A stretch of 64,000 bases of DNA from Heterodera schachtii. Lineage: Eukaryota > Nematoda > Chromadorea > Rhabditida > Heteroderidae. Positions 21,263 through 33,009 of the stretch are shown here, in pieces. The first letter of the stretch is position 1. Each line of letters opens with the position of its first letter. Below the pieces are notes generated by a model that saw only the letters and a list, made by a program, of their open reading frames with translations, made no database searches and was not told the origin of the DNA. Position numbers and translations under genes: made by a program. The stretch spans positions 248,001 to 312,000 of the forward strand of contig SIJG01000029.1 of the NCBI GenBank assembly GCA_023374025.1, given 5' to 3'.

Positions 21263-21746
21263 CTCAATTATTTTAAATGTCTACTTTAATTTGGCAGAAT
21301 TATTTCAATTATTGAATTGGCAATTGAGTGATCTCTTTTTTGGCACAGAATTCTACTTAAATATTTTAATAATAATAAAATGACTACTTTAATTTGACAG
21401 AATTATTTTCAATTATTGAATTGGCAGTTAAGTGATCACTTTTTTGGCACAGAATTCTACTTAAATATTTTAATAATAATAAAATGACTACTTTAATTTG
21501 GCAGAATTATTTTCAATTATTGAATTGGCAATTGAGTGATCTCTTTTTTGGCACAGAATTCTACTTAAATATTTTAATAATAATAAAATGACTACTTTAA
21601 TTTGGCAGAATTATTTTCAATTATTGAATTGGCAATTAAGTGATCACTTTTTTGGCACAGAATTCTACTTAAATATTTTAATAATAATAATAAAATGACT
21701 ACTTTAATTTGGCAGAATAATTTTCAATTATTGAATTGCTATTGAG
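21263..21746 (-). repeat. 104-bp tandem tract, resuming at 22562-22680
   Basis: About four and a half units; the GTGAT word recurs at 21328, 21432 and 21536, exactly 104 apart. The array is split by the MITE at 21747-22561 and continues for about one unit after it. Confidence 0.8.
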
Positions 21747-22561
21747 TAGGGTTAGACGGGTCCGGGTACCCGACCGGGTCCAGACCCGGATACCCGGTTT
21801 TTTAAGACCCGGACCCGGTTTTTTGAAAATCCAATACCCGGTACCCGACCCGGTAGGTCCGGGTCCAACTGGGTCCAAGAATACACTGGTAAGAATGGGG
21901 GTCAGGGTCAAAATCCTGGCCAAAGTTGAAGGAAAGAAAAATTTAAAAGGAATAATTTAATTTTTATTGTAAAAACGCTTCATTTGTTGCTCCTGTGGCC
22001 TAGTGCTTATTCTGTTGGATTCATTTTGTATTTGCTCAAGTGTTCAATTTCTTCTCATATCAATTGTTTTATAGTATTTTTTTAATTTTTTTGAAAGCTC
22101 CCATTTTATCATTAAGTAAATAAAGCTCAAAAATTTTAAATAAAATACATACCAATTCTTGTTTTCATACTTAGAATTAAAAATTTTGAAAATTTATCCT
22201 ATATTTCTTGAAAATATGAACATTTTTGGTTGAAATTCTGTAAACATATTGGCTAAAATACAAATTATGGTCATTTTTTCAATAAAATCTGTTAACAAAC
22301 CGAAGTAAACTTTCAAAAAAATTTTCCCGGCGGCGCCTATCGGCACCACCTGACCGCCCCTGCTCTCGAAAAGTTTTTCGGGAAAAGCGCACCCTAAAAA
22401 GTGGTTTAAATAACAATAAAAAAAATTGGGCAATTAATAAAGCGTTTATTGTAAAACATTATATTTTTCATGCTTTTTTAAAAGTATTTCATGAAAATTT
22501 GAAAAAATGGATTTTTCCCGGACCCAATTTTTGCCCAAATACCCGGACCCGTCTAACCCTA
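21747..22561. mobile_element. 815-bp hAT-type MITE with ACCCGG words
   Basis: Inverted ends TAGGGTTAGACGGGTCCGGGTA and its complement enclose subterminal CCGGGTA/TACCCGG words. An 8-bp duplication CTATTGAG (21739-21746 and 22562-22569) flanks it. The interior holds a tRNA-like A box TGGCCTAGTGC (21996-22006) with a degenerate B box near 22042. No coding sequence. Confidence 0.85.
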
Positions 22562-22679
22562 CTATTGAGTGATCATCACTTTTTTGGCACAGAATTCTAC
22601 TTAATATTTTATAATAATCTACTTAAATGTTTTAATAATAATTAAATGACTACTTTAATTTGGCAGAATTATTGTCAAA

Positions 22680-23633
22680 TATGTATTTTAAAATTTGAAT
22701 TAAATTTGGATCCCTGCCCCCGGGTTGCCTGGAGCTCACTCCCCCCTCACGGCCTGAGACTCAAAAGGCTTAAATTTACAATGCAATGCTTCTTCAAAGG
22801 CTTTTACTGCTTCCAACATACAATTAAATTTCATAAAAATGGCAAACATTTCCGAGACCAATGAAAAAATAATATATAAAATAATTAATTGAAAGTTGGT
22901 CTGATCAAGGGCATAGCGCCATGGTTTCTCGAAGGACAGGCACACTCAAACCCAATGTAAAAGCCGATTTTTAAGGGTTTTTGTCTCGGATTTTGTGAAA
23001 ATTGCCGGGAAGCTTTTTTCACAGAAACAGAGCAATTTTCGGTGGCTTTTGGAATTGTTAAATTTTGCATTTATTTTTATAGCCATATCCATAAAAGCAA
23101 GAAGCTTTTCGGTAAAGCATTACGACAAATAAATTCCGAAAAACCATTTTTAATTTGTAAAATGGAGGGGCAGAGGTAAATGCAAAAAAGTGTACATTTT
23201 CGCAATGGCAAAAAAGAAAACGAAGACGATTAAAGTCTAGACAATTTATGAGAAAAAAAGAAAGAATGGAGAGCATTTAAGTGGTTTGTTGAGCATTTTT
23301 TGTCTCTCTCATTTTCGCTTTGTCCCTCCTCCTCCTCCTTCTCTTCCTTCTCCCCGATCAGAAATGCGATTTGTCTGTGCCGTGCCGTTCTCTCCCAATA
23401 CTCTTTCGTTGTCTGTATTCTCTCCCCTTTCCGCCCACTCTCTCTCGCTTCGATCAATGCGCCGCTTCTTTGGCCGCCGTTCGGACCTCCGCACTGATCG
23501 CCTCATACACTTTGGCCATTTTTTCAGACACTTTGTCGCACAGCTTTGGCACTCGTCATGTTCAAGCTGTACATAAACTTATTCATCGCGGAAAAAAGTG
23601 TTTAATTGTAAGCGGTGACTTTAAAATTTGGGC
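22680..23633 (-). repeat. Dispersed repeat R, copy 4
   Basis: Same order of blocks as copy 2, with the gene X exon at 23454-23595 (one base lost in GGCACTCG, breaking the frame). It lies upstream of the tract and promoter of the 19610-21151 gene, in the same orientation. Confidence 0.6.
23454..23595 (-). pseudogene. Gene X terminal exon fragment, copy d (frameshifted)
   Basis: The 3' part encodes ...AEVRTAAK(G/E)AAH and TGA on the minus strand, with a frameshift about 35 codons upstream. It shares that frameshift with copy c, so both descend from one damaged copy. Confidence 0.4.
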
Positions 23634-24380
23634 ACTAACAAAGGTCTGACAACATTAAAGTTAACAAAACATTTCTTTGGGTTTATTAAGAAAATAGGTA
23701 ATTCTGTTGTTTGAAATGATCAAAAACCGGCCGGGGTATATTTAGCCGCAAATAAAAATTAAAACTCTTTTTATGATTTCAAAATGCTTAAAAAAGATGA
23801 TTTAATTTTGTAATCAAAATAAGATAATATTATATAAAAAATTGACAAAAATTGAAATATTATAAATATAAAAAATTTATAAAATTAATCTCTTTTAGGC
23901 CTTCCTTTAAAACTTTTTTTTCATAAAATACAATAAATTCCCCATTTCTTAACAAATATCTCCTATTTTTCTTAGCATAACCATTTATAATACATGAACA
24001 ATTTTTGATAAGTCAGAATCTCATTATAGGATCCGAGCCCTAAAATCCGAACAGGACACGGAGTCCTGTTCAAAATGGGAGTTTTAGCCCGCAATCCTGG
24101 CCGGTGTCCGACTCGGAAATCCGGTCCAGGATGGTTTTTTTTTTTTTGCTTGAACTTCTTTTTCTTATTCTTCTCTTGCAATTGCCACGACTGTAGAACT
24201 TAAAAGGTGACTCGCCCGGTGGGACTCGAACCCACGGTATTTGCATACCGGGGAGTGCAACAAAAAATACAGTATAAATTGTATTCAAAAACATTTTAAA
24301 ATAATCGTTTTTAATGTTTTGACAATACTTAAGCTTATAATTAGGGCTGGGAATTTAAATCATGAACAAAAATACCAAAA
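23634..24380. repeat. Long-form R segment with tRNA-like half
   Basis: Near-identical to 13611-14340. The tRNA-like half with B box GGTTCGAGTCC is at 24222-24232 on the minus strand. No gene is seen. The homology stops at 24380, where the next element begins. Confidence 0.65.
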
Positions 24381-25748
24381 TCTCAGTCAAATGTCAACGA
24401 TTCGTCAACTCAATGATTCGTCAACTCACCCAAAATGTGACTATTCGTCAACTCATCCAAAATTTACTTCAAAAAGCAATTTCTGTTGCTTTTCATGGCG
24501 CGTAAAATAATTTTAACACCCATTTAAAACGATTCGAACCTGAATTCGAATTCGGCAAGGATTATAATGCATAAAATTAATTTAAAAAATAATATGCACT
24601 ATGTAATTTATTTTGTTTTTGACATTTAAATGCTTTAACATGCGACTCGTAGACACTTCTTACATTTAATCAATTTCAATGTCGTTTCTCAGTTTTAGCA
24701 AATCAGTGAAATCTATTCGTAAACAATTGAACAACAAACGACGAAAAGCACCAAAGCAGTTCGGAGAGCTTGTATGCTGATTACGACGACAGCAACAACG
24801 GAAGACTCGAACTAAACGAAAAGTCAGTGACCCAAAAGGAAACCGCGGATTTGGCAAAGCCTTTATTTTCCCTTTTACACCTTTAGTTACCCCTTCACTT
24901 TTTCAATTGACTTCGCCACTTTGGACCGCTTAAAGGACCAGATTGCGCGACCAGCAGTTGGCCCAGTCGCTGCAGAGACGGAAGAACGAACCAATATCCA
25001 ATTGATAAGGAATTTTTTCATTCATTACTCATAATACCGGTTGAAATTTGTTCTCTCTGATCTCGCGATGATCACCATATTGATTCGTTTTGTTGTTTTT
25101 AATTTTTGTTTAGTAAAATTAGTTTTATACAAGTTTTTGAATAATTTTTGTTCAGAAGGGTCGTGATTTTATGTATCATTGGTTCTAAATTAGTCAAACT
25201 GGTGTTAAAATTGATTTTGTTAAGCGCCATGAAAAGCTATGGAAACTGCTTTTTGAAATAATTTTTTTGACTGAGTTGACAAATCGTCGCATTTTGGCTG
25301 AGTTGACGAATCGTCGAGTTGACGAATCGTTAAGTTGACGAATCGTTGACATTTGGCTGAGTTGACGAATCGTCGCATTTGGCTGAGTTGTCGAATCGTC
25401 GAGTTGACGAATCGTTGAGTTGACGAATCGTTGACATTTGGCTGAGTTGACGAATCGTCGCATTTGGCTGAGTTGTCGAATCGTCGAGTTGACGAATCGT
25501 TGAGTTGACGAATCGTTGACATTTGACTGAGTTGACGAATCGTCGCATTTGGCTGAGTTGTCGAATCGTCGAGTTGACGAATCGTTAAGTTGACGAATCG
25601 TTGACATTTGGCTGAGTTGACGAATCGTCGCATTTGGCTGAGTTATCGAATCGTCGAGTTGACGAATCGTTGAGTTGACGAATCGTTGACATTTGACTGA
25701 GTTGACGAATCGTCGCTTTTTGGCTGAGTTGACGAATCGTTGGCGCGC
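24381..25748. mobile_element. Foldback-like element with GTTGACGAATC word ends
   Basis: A short left arm (about 24384-24510) and a long right arm (about 25190-25745) are inverted copies: TCAACGATTCGTCAACTC words on the left, GAGTTGACGAATCG words on the right, and GCGCCATGAAAAGC flanking the words on the inside of both. The right arm has expanded into a minisatellite of about 15-bp words in a higher-order pattern. The element separates two partial copies of repeat R. Long frames here are minisatellite reading, not genes. Confidence 0.6.
24678..24860 (+). pseudogene. Possible captured EF-hand gene fragment
   Basis: Inside the foldback element a less AT-rich patch reads from an ATG as MSFLSFSKSVKSIRKQLNN... 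and, after one frame change near 24770, as LYADYDDSNNGRLELNE. The last twelve residues fit an EF-hand loop (D at 1, S at 3, N at 5, G at 6, L at 8, E at 12). This may be a host gene piece picked up by the element. Only one loop and a broken frame are seen, so this is tentative. Confidence 0.3.
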
Positions 25749-26264
25749 CCTAACAAAGGTCTGACAACATTAAAGTTAACAAAACATTTCTTTGGGTTTA
25801 TTAAGAAAATAATTCTGTTGTTTGAAATGATCAAAAACCGGCCGGGGTATATTTAGCCGCAAATAAAAATTAAAACTCTTTTTATGATTTCAAAATGCTT
25901 AAAAAAGATGATTTAATTTTGTAATCAAAATAAGATAATATTATATAAAAAATTGACAAAAATTGAAATATTATAAATATAAAAAATTTATAAAATTAAT
26001 CTCTTTTAGGCCTTCCTTTAAAACTTTTTTTTCATAAAATACAATAAATTCCCCATTTCTTAACAAATATCTCCTATTTTTCTTAGCATAACCATTTATA
26101 ATACATGAACAATTTTTGATAAGTCAGAATCTCATTATAGGATCCGAGCCCTAAAATCCGAACAGGACACGGAGTCCTGTTCAAAATGGGAGTTTTAGCC
26201 CGCAATCCTGGCCGGTGTCCGACTCGGAAATCCGGTCCAGGATGGTTTTTTTTTTTTGCTTGAA
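25749..26264. repeat. Second partial copy of R long form
   Basis: Matches 23634-24150 almost base for base (CTAACAAAGGTCTGACAAC to CCGGTCCAGGATGG). It ends within the poly-T before the tRNA-like half, where the next element is inserted. Confidence 0.7.
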
Positions 26265-27838
26265 TTTTCGTTTCGTTTTCGAAAATTTTATTAACAAAAA
26301 TGCAATAAACATGAAAAATACACCCCTAAGAATCGACCTAAATTTTTTTTCAAAAATACACCCCTAAGAAATGAAAAATTTTTCAAAAATTAATCTTCAA
26401 AATTTATTTATTTATTTTCTTAACAAGAATTTTTATTTAAAAATTTATTTATCTCAATTACTAAAAGGGCCGGTTCCGTCTCAAATATTTTTTTACCCAA
26501 ATTTTTTTAAATTTCAGAATGTGAATAGAAGTTGAGATATAATCAATAGTGCTAATATTTTTAGGTGCTAAAAACTAAAAACTGCCAAAATATTTAGGTT
26601 TTAGGTTCTAAAAACTCCCAAAATAGGTGCCAAAAAGTTTCAATTTCAGGGGGGTAAAATAACAAATTTATTCAAAAATTTTTGAGGAAGTTTTTCATTT
26701 CTTAGGGGTGTATTTTTGAAAATTAGACTCGAAAATTAATCATTAGGGTTAGGGTCCGAAATGGATGCCGGATTCGCTGCGAAAAAAGTGCTGGACACAT
26801 TAAGGCTGCTGAGATTCGAAATTTTCCGGGACTTGAGAACCGAAAGTTGTTGGGAATTGCCCCCGAGAATCGAGACGAAGACACAAAAAAAACCGACAAA
26901 TTTCTCGACACGAGAACCAAGACCGAGAAGCTCGAGCAGAATTACTTTCAATTCATTTCAGAAAATTTCTAGAATAATTCGAGAAGGAAAGTCTACTGCG
27001 TAATAAAATTCAAACAAATGTATTTGTAAATTGAAAAAATATTAATATTATGGTTATTATTTCTTTTTTTTGTTTTCGAATAGGTATATTGTAGGCTGCG
27101 GTAGGCTGCGAAGTATTGGGCTCTAAGTCATTTCGTAAGTTTCGCCATAAATTCTGAAATGAAATGAAGTCGAACCGATGCCATCTGAGCACTTGGACTA
27201 CTGGGTCCCAGTGAAAAGTGACAATTCAGTACCAAAGAAATAAAGGATGAAAAAAAAATTTGACAAGCTAACTTTCGCAAAAGGGAGCATGCGAAGACGG
27301 ATCAAGTAGTGGGGCGAGACTTTTTTGGCATTTCCGCAACTCGATTCGCAGCCCTAGTGGGAAGTATAGAAAATATAATAAAAATATAATTTTTTATTTC
27401 AAATTTTTAAATTCATATTTAACTATAATTTTGCCAAATCAAAGTGATCGCAATTTTTTGGCTCTAAAAACTGCCAAAATAGGTAGGCTTCAGGCTCTAA
27501 AAAACCCAAAAAAAGGCTAAAAATGGAAATAGGCATTAAAAAAAACCTCATTTTTAGGGGGTGTAAAATGACAAAATGTATTCAAAAATAGGCCAAATCA
27601 GTATTGAGATAAATAAATTTTTAAATAAAAATTCTTGTTAAGAAAATAAATAAATAAATTTTGAAGATTAATTTTTGAAAAATTTTTCATTTCTTAGGGG
27701 TGTATTTTTGAAAAAAAATTTAGGTCGATTCTTAGGGGTGTATTTTTCATGTTTATTGCATTTTTGTTAATAAAATTTTCGAAAACGAAACGAAAGTATT
27801 TGTTTTTCACGAAAACGAAACACGAAACGAAAATTAAT
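26265..27838. mobile_element. 1.6-kb element with inverted arms of about 195 bp
   Basis: Left arm 26265-26460 (TTTTCGTTTCGTTTTCG, ACACCCCTAAGAATCGACC) returns inverted at 27600-27838. The interior includes CTAAAAACTGCCAAAATA words at 26580-26630 and 27465-27485, and a GC-richer patch at 26745-27350 without a convincing gene. Target duplication is unclear. It has displaced the core promoter of the Ubl pseudogene that begins at 27882. Confidence 0.5.
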
Positions 27839-27881
27839 TACCCCCTCCCATTCTCCAAATTGCCACTAAGTTTCCCGCAAA

Positions 27882-28333
27882 ATAAATCATTTTGGCTTTT
27901 CACAGTTCTGCATTGTCATAATGCTTACGCGGATGATGCCGTCATTCATTGATGGCATGAAAATTAAAGTCAACTATTGTAGAACGATTTTCCCGTTGAG
28001 GTGGACGAAAAGGACACTGTGGCAACTTTGAAGGCGAAGATCCAAGAAATTCGGAACATTCAGATTCAAAAACAAGTATTATTCAATGAATTTACTGATA
28101 GTATGATCGAGGACAAGAAAATAATGGACGAATATGGAATTGGAGAAGGAGACATCATTTATATGGAGGTTGTCGCCCCCGAATCGAATTTTCATATTCA
28201 CGTGAACTACGGTAGCAAACAGACCATTGTTTGGGTGAAGTGCACGGACACTGTAAAAGATTTGAAGAAGAAAATCACAAAATTTGACCAACTTGGGAAC
28301 ATTCCGATTCAAAAACAAGTATTTGGAGCATAG
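27882..28333 (+). pseudogene. Ubl pseudogene without start codon
   Basis: Signal-peptide and first-unit homology begins at an ATA where other copies have ATG. One base is missing near 27985, so the signal peptide and the Ubl unit are in different frames. From 28001 the frame encodes one and a half Ubl units (EKDTVATLKAKIQEI; DEYGIGEGDIIYMEVV; NIPIQKQ) and ends early at a TAG. The upstream box is replaced by the element ending at 27838. Three independent lesions make it dead. Confidence 0.8.
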
Positions 28334-28379
28334 AGAATCCAGGAAAAAAATATGTATTACATAAAATTGGCAGCCCTAA

Positions 28380-28570
28380 TAATGACTATGCTTTTGGCAA
28401 AAGTAGAGTGATCATTCAATTGCCAATTCAATGATGACTATGCTTTTGCCAAAAGTAGAGTGATCATTCAGTTGCCAATTCAATGACGACTATGCTTTTG
28501 CCAAAAGTAGAGTGATCATTTTCAATTTATGCTTTTGCCAAATTAAGATGGTGGTTATATTATAAAAAAT
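28380..28570 (+). repeat. 52-bp tandem tract upstream of Ubl gene
   Basis: Three units of 52 bases, each with TGCTTTTGCCAAAAGTAGAG and TGATCATTCAATTGCCAATTCAA. The unit is half of the 104-bp period of the other tracts and shares their CCAATT core. Confidence 0.7.
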
Positions 28571-28590
28571 ATTTGAGTAGAATTCTGCCC

Positions 28591-28600
28591 CATAAAAGGG
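28591..28600 (+). promoter_or_regulatory. TATA-like core box of the 28699-29948 gene
   Basis: CATAAAAGGG, 99 bases before the ATG, preceded by GAATTCTGCCC as in the other plus-strand copies. Confidence 0.6.
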
Positions 28601-28698
28601 GCTCCTTGACAGTTGTGAAGCATTACTCCCCACCTTCATTCACTTATTCCTAATTACGCTCTCCCATTCTTACCAATTGCCACTAAGAATCCAGCAAA

Positions 28699-29948
28699 AT
28701 GAATCTTCTTGGCTTTTCAGTGTATTGCATTGTAATAATGGTTACTCTGATGATGCCGTCATTTTCTGATGGAATGGAAAATCAAGCGAAATATGATCAC
28801 AAAGAATTTCCTGTTGTGGTGAACGAAAAGGACAATATGGAGACCGAAGAAATTAAAGAAATTGAGAACAATACGATTCAAACGGAAATATTGACAACAA
28901 AATGTTATTATCGGCCTATTAAGAGTGTTACGGGTGTGTTTTCATCATCATCATCTTCATCATCTTCTATTGAAGCCGATGCTTCTAATTTTCATATTCA
29001 CGTGAACTACGGTAGCAAACAGACCATTGTTAGGGTAAAGGGTACGGAAACAGTGGAAGATTTAAAGAAGAAAATAGCAAACATTGACGAACTTGGGAAC
29101 ATTCCGATTCAAAAACAAGTATTGACCGCAAAAATTACTTGGAATTCATGGATTGATCTTACGGATGATCAGAAAACAATTGATAAATATGGCATCAGTG
29201 AAGGCCAAAACATTTTGGTTTCGTGGGACGAATTTGAATTTTATGTGGAATACAAAGAGAAAATTATCCCATTAAAGTGAATGCCATGACCACTACTTTA
29301 AAAGAATTGAAGAAAAAAATGGCAGAAATCACTGGCATTCCGACCGAAAAACAAACACTAAAACATTACAAATATGGACAATGCGATGATGACAATGCCA
29401 GGGTGATAGACTTCATGAAGGAAGATATGCCCTTTTTAATAATGTCCGATGGATCTGGCATTACCGTGTGGTGGCAAAATCAGGATGTTTTTGTAATTTA
29501 TGTGAACGGCACAGACACTGTGGCAACAGTGAAGCAGAAGATCAGGGCGATAAATAAAGGAAGGCATAATTCCGAGTTAAATGGAGTGATCAAACTAAGC
29601 AAATGCGATTTCAATTGCGAATTTGCTAAAGCTCTTGCGGATGAGAAAACAATGTACGAATATGGAATTGGAGAAGGAATCACCATTTATATGACGATAG
29701 AAAGCTCACCATCCTCCTCATCTGCTGCTGTTGCAAATGGTTCTGAATTTCATATTCACGTGCAATGCGGTAGCAGCCGATACACCGTTTGGGTGAAGGG
29801 CACCGACACTGTGCAAATCTTGAAAGATAGATTCGGCGATAGATTCATCAAACACCAATCCGGAGCTGGCATTCATCTTGCTGACAATGGGAAAACGATG
29901 GATGAATACGGCATTAAAGAGGGAGACACCATTAAACCAGTTCCGTAG
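28699..29948 (+). pseudogene. Frameshifted secreted Ubl gene
   Basis: First frame (28699-29280): signal peptide MNLLGFSVYC..., a degenerate first Ubl unit lacking most of its second half, a run of nine serines coded by TCA/TCT, one full Ubl unit, and the start of the next. The stop at 29278-29280 follows loss of one base in a C run (CCCATTAAAG where other copies have CCCCATTAAAG). The second frame (29281-29948) continues without interruption through the remaining three units and the SSPSSSSAAVANGS linker to KEGDTIKPVP. A single-base lesion in a homopolymer could be a sequencing error, so the gene may be functional. Confidence 0.7.
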
Positions 29949-30729
29949 ATGCATAACAGCTGAGAAAATTATGCGAATTTAGGGATGCTCGGGAGTCAAA
30001 ATCTTGATGAAAATGAGACCAGAAACAGTTTATTCGGAATTGCGGTCCCATTGAAAATTGGGTCCAATTTCTTCACCAGCAGGGTATTTTTTAATCTATT
30101 CGATTGGAAGAGAGATAATTTTAATTTTTCGGCGTGTCCGCAATTCTGCAGTTTTACCCCGAAAATGAGCCCTCTAAAACACTAAGAATTCCGAGAAATT
30201 CCTTTATTCAAAAAACCAAGACCCCCGAGCATCCCAAATGAACTAACCTATCCATTTCCCGTTACTTTTGATCATTTGCTCTAACCAAACAGCAAATGTG
30301 TTCACTTTTTTGGGATACCTATCTTTTTTAAATGGTTCACACTTTAATTCCATCCTACTGTCAACCCACTTAGCAGGGGAGGGACGCGCAGTCTGAAAAA
30401 GACCTGGGTTAGGAATTGAGCATTAAAAAACAAAATTTTTAAAAATTTTCGGTTATACCTATGATAACTTTGAGGATTTTGTGCAGAATTTTTAAAGGGG
30501 CAATTTTTGTCTGGTGGTATTCGCAAGTTGCCGTCGGGGAAGAAAACATAAATCGAAAGACCTAAATTGAAAAAATTCTCTTGGAATGATCGCGCCCCCC
30601 TCCCCTGGCACACATTTCTTTCACCTTTCTTTTTTTGTTGCTTTCATTTGCATAAAAACTATTTTTCAATTTTTAAAATACGAAATTTTCGGAACTCGAC
30701 AAATTAAATCTGATTTATTCCGTCATTGG
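29949..30729. other. 3' flank of the 28699 Ubl gene
   Basis: No gene is seen. The family flank (GGGATGCTCGGGAGTCAAAA at 29983-30000, GCGGTCCCATTGAAAATTGGG, CAATTCTGCAGTTTTACCCCG, CCGAGCATCCCAAATGAAC) runs to about 30360, followed by a stretch resembling 49000-49080 (CCCTCCCCTGGCACACATTTCTTTCAC). Confidence 0.5.
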
Positions 30730-30970
30730 GGCGCCCCACAAAATGTCCAGGCCACTAAATGTCCATAAGAGTAAAAACCCACGAAATGTCCAGAAAAAAA
30801 ATTTATTTTTATAAAAATCCGAAAAATAAGTTCACCGACTCCGAAAACACTAAAATAAACTTAGAGACTTTTATCCATATTTTTATAAAATTTAATTTTT
30901 TTTTTCTGGACATTTAGTGGGTTTTTACTCTTGTGGAGATTTCGTGGCCTGGACATTTTGTGGGTCAGCG
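30730..30970. mobile_element. 241-bp element with ACAAAATGTCCAG word ends
   Basis: Each end is made of repeated (C/A)(A/G)(A/T)AATGTCCA words spaced by TAAGAGTAAAAACCCAC, inverted at the other side (GTGGGTTTTTACTCTTGTGG). An 8-bp duplication GTCATTGG (30722-30729, 30971-30978) flanks it. It starts GGCGCCCCAC, similar to the GGTGCTG start of related elements. Non-coding. Confidence 0.75.
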
Positions 30971-30978
30971 GTCATTGG

Positions 30979-31813
30979 AGGTGGATATAGCATAGGTATA
31001 AGAAAAAATTTATTTTTTCGGCAAACTGAGAATTCATTGTCCCTAAAAAGCTAATCTCGGGCCTGGGCCAGAAAATTCCGGCCAAATTACGGTCCCGTAC
31101 TTGAAATTCACCAGATAAATTATTAATTTGATTTCGTATGAATAGGAAATACTTTCACAATTCAATTAAAAGCATCTATTTTTAAACTGATAGAGTTGCT
31201 CAAATACCAACGACGAGTCTTCATAATTGACGTTAACAAGCAGTGCAAAATGAAAGACAAAAATATTATGAGCATAATCAGCAGGGCTGCAAAAAATATG
31301 CAAATGCATATTTTTTTCCTGGATTCTACATAGTCTAACTAGTAGGAAAAATATCTTCTTTTTGGTATTTGCGTATAAAAGCTGGGACTTTTATTTGCAT
31401 ATTTTTGCATATTTTGGGTTTTTATGCATATTTTGCCATTTTTTTGTACATATTTTCGATTTTTTGGTGGCAGAACGTTTCGCCACTGAATTTTTCGTCA
31501 CTGAATCTTTCGTCACTGAAATAAAATTTTAAAAAATCAACAAAATGCCATTACTTTATAAATTTTTTAGAATCAAAAAGTATTAAATTTGTGCAAATGT
31601 TATGAAATTTAATTAACACCATGCCGAAAATGAGCTCCTCTAAAGGTTCTTACTAGGGTTGGGCCCCCGACCCCGCCCCGACCCCCGACATTTTTGGCCA
31701 TTTTTCGGGGTTAACCCCGACCCCGACGCTTCCAACTCCGAGTAACCCCGACCCTTAACCCCGACTCGGGGTCGGGGTTAAATATACACCCCTAAGAATG
31801 GCATTTTCGTGAG
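30979..31813. other. Spacer with MITE fragments
   Basis: No gene is seen. 31280-31450 resembles the MITE at 52684-53814 (GCAAATGCATATTTTTTTCCTGGATTCTAC). 31465-31530 has GTCACTGAA(T/A)TTTTCGTC words like those of 49471-50530. 31653-31785 is a left end TAGGGTTGGGCCCCCGACC with CCCCGACC words, whose right end is lost at the duplication boundary near 31813. Confidence 0.5.
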
Positions 31814-31912
31814 AGAAAAGATAAAAGAATTTATACAAAATGTGAATAAACAGTTTGCCAAATTTTTATTAAATAAACTAAATTTGCGTTTCTTGTTAAT
31901 GTGTATTGTGAT

Positions 31913-32288
31913 GGGTCCACTGCGTTTCGGCGCTCCCGTTTCGGCGCCAGCATGTTTTTGGTTGTAACTTTTTTCTGTCAACCAAATCCAACATTGTTTG
32001 TATCATTCGAAAGCTTAACATGTTTAGAGAAGCTTTTTCTAAGCTATTGCTTTGCGATTATACAATTACCAAAAAAGTTATACATGAAAATTTCGAAAAG
32101 TCGAAATAGTTTTTAATTATTAAAATTTTTCCAGGCTTGAAAACCTTTTCGCTTTTAGTAAGGCTAATAGAGCATGTTAAGAGCTTTCGAATGATACCCA
32201 AGATTGTTGGATTTGGATGCCAAGGAAAAAAGCTATAGTGGAAAAACGAGCTGGCGCCGAAACGCGAGCGCCGAAACGCGTGGGTCCC
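31913..32288. mobile_element. 376-bp element with GTTTCGGCGC word ends (copy 1)
   Basis: Ends GGGTCCACTGCGTTTCGGCG and its complement each contain two to three GTTTCGGCGC words. An 8-bp duplication ATTGTGAT (31905-31912, 32289-32296) flanks it. It is inserted into a tRNA-like unit: TGATTAGTGCATC and B box AGTTCGATTCC (32339-32349) follow directly. Copy 2 is at 37601-37976. Confidence 0.8.
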
Positions 32289-32444
32289 ATTGTGATGAAG
32301 TGATTAGTGCATCAACACTGACATTACTTTCTGTCATGAGTTCGATTCCGTTAGACGATTTTGTTTTTAATTTATTTTTTTGTGATTAATAGGATTTTTT
32401 AAACAAAAATACCCATAAAAATCGATCATCCTTGGCATAATTTA

Positions 32445-33009
32445 TTGACGAAGAAAATCGAGGTCCCCGTCCCGGCTTCTGAGGTCCCGGCAAGTCCCGG
32501 TCCCGGTTTTGGCAAAAATTCCCGGTCCCGTTGCACTCTAGAAAACAGCAATGCACAGGATACAAATAATAATTATACGGTATACTCCTTTCATAGTAAT
32601 TCGAACTCGGCCAAATTGATAGATAACGATGGTCCTATGTGTATTTTTTCCACTTACCAAAAATTCTTTTGCAGTGTGATATATCAGACCAAAAGCATGC
32701 GATTGCTATAGATTTTGTTAGAGATTCAAGCGTTTTAGATGTTGGACTTTTGGCTACTTCAGTCCCGGGTCTTTGGGATCGGGGTCGTTTCGGCGCCCAC
32801 GATTCCGAGACAAAAAAAAAACTTAAAAATCGGTTTTTACATTGTGATTTGAGTGTGTCCTGTCCTTAGAGAAAATCCATGGCGCTATACCCTTGATCAG
32901 AGCAATTTTAAATTAATTATTATTATTATTTCTTTGGTCTCGAAATGTTTGCCATTTTTAATGAAATTTTATAGTATTTTGGAAGCAGTAAAAGCATTTG
33001 AAGAAGCAT
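32445..33009 (+). other. Repeat R and MITE pieces upstream of Ubl copy
   Basis: No gene is seen. 32460-32545 is the right end of a GGGACC-word MITE (ending CCCGTTGCACTCTA). 32550-32760 matches 51360-51780. 32800-33010 matches the GAGAAAATCCATGGCGCTAT to AAAGCATTTGAAGAAGC part of repeat R. The gene X exon is missing here. The same holds at 38130-38690. Confidence 0.5.

Noticed and set aside
25194..25633. Two 137-codon minus-strand frames with RQLNDSST/FVNSAKC words
   Set aside because: They are different frames of the GTTGACGAATC minisatellite arm of a foldback element, with no homology or promoter.
26741..26757. Telomere-like TTAGGGTTAGGG
   Set aside because: Only two units are present, and nematode telomeres are usually TTAGGC; chance or MITE end.
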